From positions 1 to 7,756 of the forward strand of contig JAAEMD010000501.1 in NCBI GenBank assembly GCA_024225875.1: a stretch of 7,756 nucleotides of DNA, written 5' to 3'. Shown in pieces: positions 7,029 to 7,756 of the stretch; the first letter of the stretch is position 1; each line of letters starts with the position of its first letter. The notes below the pieces were generated by a model. That model saw only the letters and a list, made by a program, of their open reading frames with translations. It had not been told where the DNA came from and searched no databases. The position numbers and the translations under genes are program-made. Origin of the DNA: a bacterium (GTDB lineage: Bacteria; Margulisbacteria; Marinamargulisbacteria; JAAEMD01).

Positions 7029-7148
7029 ATATAGCAGAATCAAAATGAAATGTCCGTTTAAATGGCTGAGCGCATGTGTACAGGCATACATAAACGAAAC
7101 CATTTAAAAACTTTAAGTGTCGGACATTTTATTTTGGAACAGCTATAT
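7029..7148 (+). repeat. 120-bp nested inverted repeat able to form a long multi-stem hairpin
   Basis: Four coaxial stems are visible. P1 is ATATAGC (7029-7035) with GCTATAT (7142-7148). P2 is a 16-bp arm (7041-7056) with 7121-7136, matching at all positions but one, where G7047 faces T7130. P3 is TTTAAATGG (7057-7065) with CCATTTAAA (7100-7108). P4 is ATGTGT (7074-7079) with ATACAT (7086-7091) around the six-base loop ACAGGC. P1 and P2 are joined by a symmetric 5x5 internal loop, P3 and P4 by an 8x8 loop, and a 12-base bulge (7109-7120) lies only on the 3' side between P3 and P2. No T-run follows on either strand, so it is not an ordinary terminator. It could be a MITE-like element, an IS remnant or a structured RNA. 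I do not recognise the family and see no flanking target duplication. Confidence 0.6.
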
Positions 7149-7169
7149 GCATACGCTGTAATTTTTTAT

Positions 7170-7676
7170 TCACTTATCTGAAGTATTACACTTACTTATT
7201 AAAAAGGACGCTATAAATACATTTAAAAATATCCCTGGAACACTATGTGCAATATTATCAAACCAGAAAGAAAATGTAATCCCTGTTACAAAAAGAACAA
7301 GCACCAGAGAAAAAAAACGTGCCATAAACACAGCAGACAGCAAGTGCCAGAAAACAGGCAGAGATTTTATAGATTTAATACATATCGATAGTACAATCAG
7401 CTCTGCTGTCATCATCTGTAAAACAGGATAAGGATCTGTTATCGGCATACCAGTAAAAATATGGTTGGTCACTGGTATAATTAAAGATAGAAAAACAAGC
7501 TCATATAAACTCAAAAAATAGCTGGTTATCAGTATAGTTGTAAAAATCGGCAGGAACACATTACCAGGCATTTTCAACATCTGAAAAATAAAAGGAACAA
7601 CAGTTGAAATGATAAGAATCAGTAATATCTGAACAACTTTATTTATAATTTTTTTTAATAGACCCAAGTTCGCCAA
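7170..7676 (-). CDS. Small integral membrane protein, probable ECF-transporter S component
   Basis: The 168-residue protein is strongly hydrophobic with five or six membrane segments, near residues 12-33, 41-57, 58-72, 84-101, 108-132 and 145-160. The order V-P-F-I-F, M-P-G-N-V-F-L-P-I-F, F-T-G-M-P (74-78) and M-M-T-A-E-L-I-V (88-95) resembles substrate-binding S components of energy-coupling-factor vitamin transporters, and the length fits (about 160-200). The substrate cannot be told, and no EcfA or EcfT gene is in the window. The start is uncertain: the frame begins after a TAG at 7683-7685, and the only early starts are TTG at 7676 and TTG at 7667. Neither has a clear ribosome binding site, and the first internal Met is residue 33. 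Another frame is open from the right edge across the A8 run (plus 7649-7656), so a frameshift or a disrupted 5' end is possible. It is separated from pheS by 353 bp and is probably not in the same operon. Confidence 0.55.
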   Translation of the reverse strand: MANLGLLKKIINKVVQILLILIISTVVPFIFQMLKMPGNVFLPIFTTILITSYFLSLYELVFLSLIIPVTNHIFTGMPITDPYPVLQMMTAELIVLSICIKSIKSLPVFWHLLSAVFMARFFSLVLVLFVTGITFSFWFDNIAHSVPGIFLNVFIASFLISKCNTSDK

Positions 7677-7710
7677 AACCCACTAAAAAAGCAGTATAAA
7701 ATCCACTAAA
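7675..7710 (-). repeat. Pair of 13-bp direct repeats at the 5' end of the membrane-protein gene
   Basis: On the minus strand TTTAGTGGATTTT (7710-7698) and TTTAGTGGGTTTT (7687-7675) differ at one base and are 23 bp apart, about two helical turns. The downstream copy overlaps the proposed TTG start. They could be regulator sites or part of a mobile-element end. Function is unknown. Confidence 0.4.
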
Positions 7711-7739
7711 TCTAGATAACCCTTCAAATTTTCAGGCGT

Positions 7740-7746
7740 AAAGGAG
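7740..7746 (+). promoter_or_regulatory. Possible ribosome binding site of a plus-strand gene beyond the right edge
   Basis: AAAGGAG occurs on the plus strand ten bases before the window ends, and no start codon is seen after it inside the window. A divergent gene, perhaps a transposase, could start just past 7756. This is only a hint. Confidence 0.25.
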
Positions 7747-7756
7747 TTGCGATTTC

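Larger units (their letters stand above)
6817..7169. other. Intergenic region between the membrane-protein gene and pheS
   Basis: This 353-bp AT-rich stretch holds the pheS ribosome binding site (6825-6829), a candidate minus-strand promoter (6896-6924), a palindrome just upstream of it (6932-6957), a CCGG/CCGG mini-hairpin (7011-7025) and the large nested inverted repeat (7029-7148). The 9-mer TATAGATCT occurs twice in direct orientation on the plus strand (6857-6865 and 6937-6945). I see no tRNA, T-box, CRISPR or convincing coding frame in it. Confidence 0.7.

Noticed and set aside
7045..7107. 20-codon plus-strand frame (MKCPFKWLSA...) inside the inverted repeat
   Set aside because: It has no ribosome binding site, overlaps the stems entirely and is short enough to arise by chance.
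7041..7136. Inverted 16-bp arms considered as borders of an invertible promoter segment
   Set aside because: The segment between them is itself a nested hairpin, no promoter is evident in it in either orientation, and no recombinase gene is nearby.
6817..7169. T-box riboswitch or Phe-rich leader peptide controlling pheS
   Set aside because: No T-box consensus (TGG-N-ACC-GCG) occurs on the minus strand, no intrinsic terminator is visible before pheS, and the only ATG in the putative leader opens a two-codon frame.

Overview
The window is AT-rich DNA whose recognisable genes all lie on the minus strand. It reads as part of the chromosome of a low-GC, probably anaerobic bacterium. The phenylalanyl-tRNA synthetase pair is of the Firmicutes/Clostridia type: a PheS of 338 residues with a CxxC...CxxC insert and a full-length PheT of about 800 residues. 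The RNase H1 carries a viroplasmin-like N-terminal domain, common in Clostridia and Bacteroidetes. No marker in the window fixes the taxon more closely.

Layout in the direction of transcription (right to left). At the right edge is a gene for a small membrane protein that looks like an ECF-transporter S component (7676-7170). It has a TTG start and 13-bp direct repeats at its 5' end. A 353-bp intergenic stretch follows, holding a large nested inverted repeat (7029-7148), a palindrome (6932-6957) and a candidate sigma70-type promoter (6896-6924). Next comes a tight cluster: pheS, 12 bp, pheT, 2 bp, mutS, 49 bp, rnhA, 36 bp, and the start of a flavodoxin-type gene. That last gene breaks off after about 36-40 codons. 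The sequence replacing it contains a short hairpin with one bulged T and then the first 16 codons of what looks like an IS200/IS605-family TnpA, which runs off the left edge.

The cluster joins translation (PheRS charges tRNA-Phe and edits mischarged Tyr) with genome maintenance (MutS mismatch recognition, RNase H1 removal of RNA from RNA:DNA hybrids). It resembles the Bacillus subtilis order pheS-pheT-rnhC-zapA-cvpA-polX-mutS2, but with the true mismatch-repair MutS and an RNase H1 in place of MutS2 and RNase HIII. No T-box leader is visible before pheS.

No clearly new multi-gene system is present. The points most worth a second look are the insertion element that broke the distal flavodoxin gene, the 120-bp nested inverted repeat whose non-Watson-Crick positions are all G.U in the plus-strand reading, and the unusual pheST-mutS-rnhA grouping.
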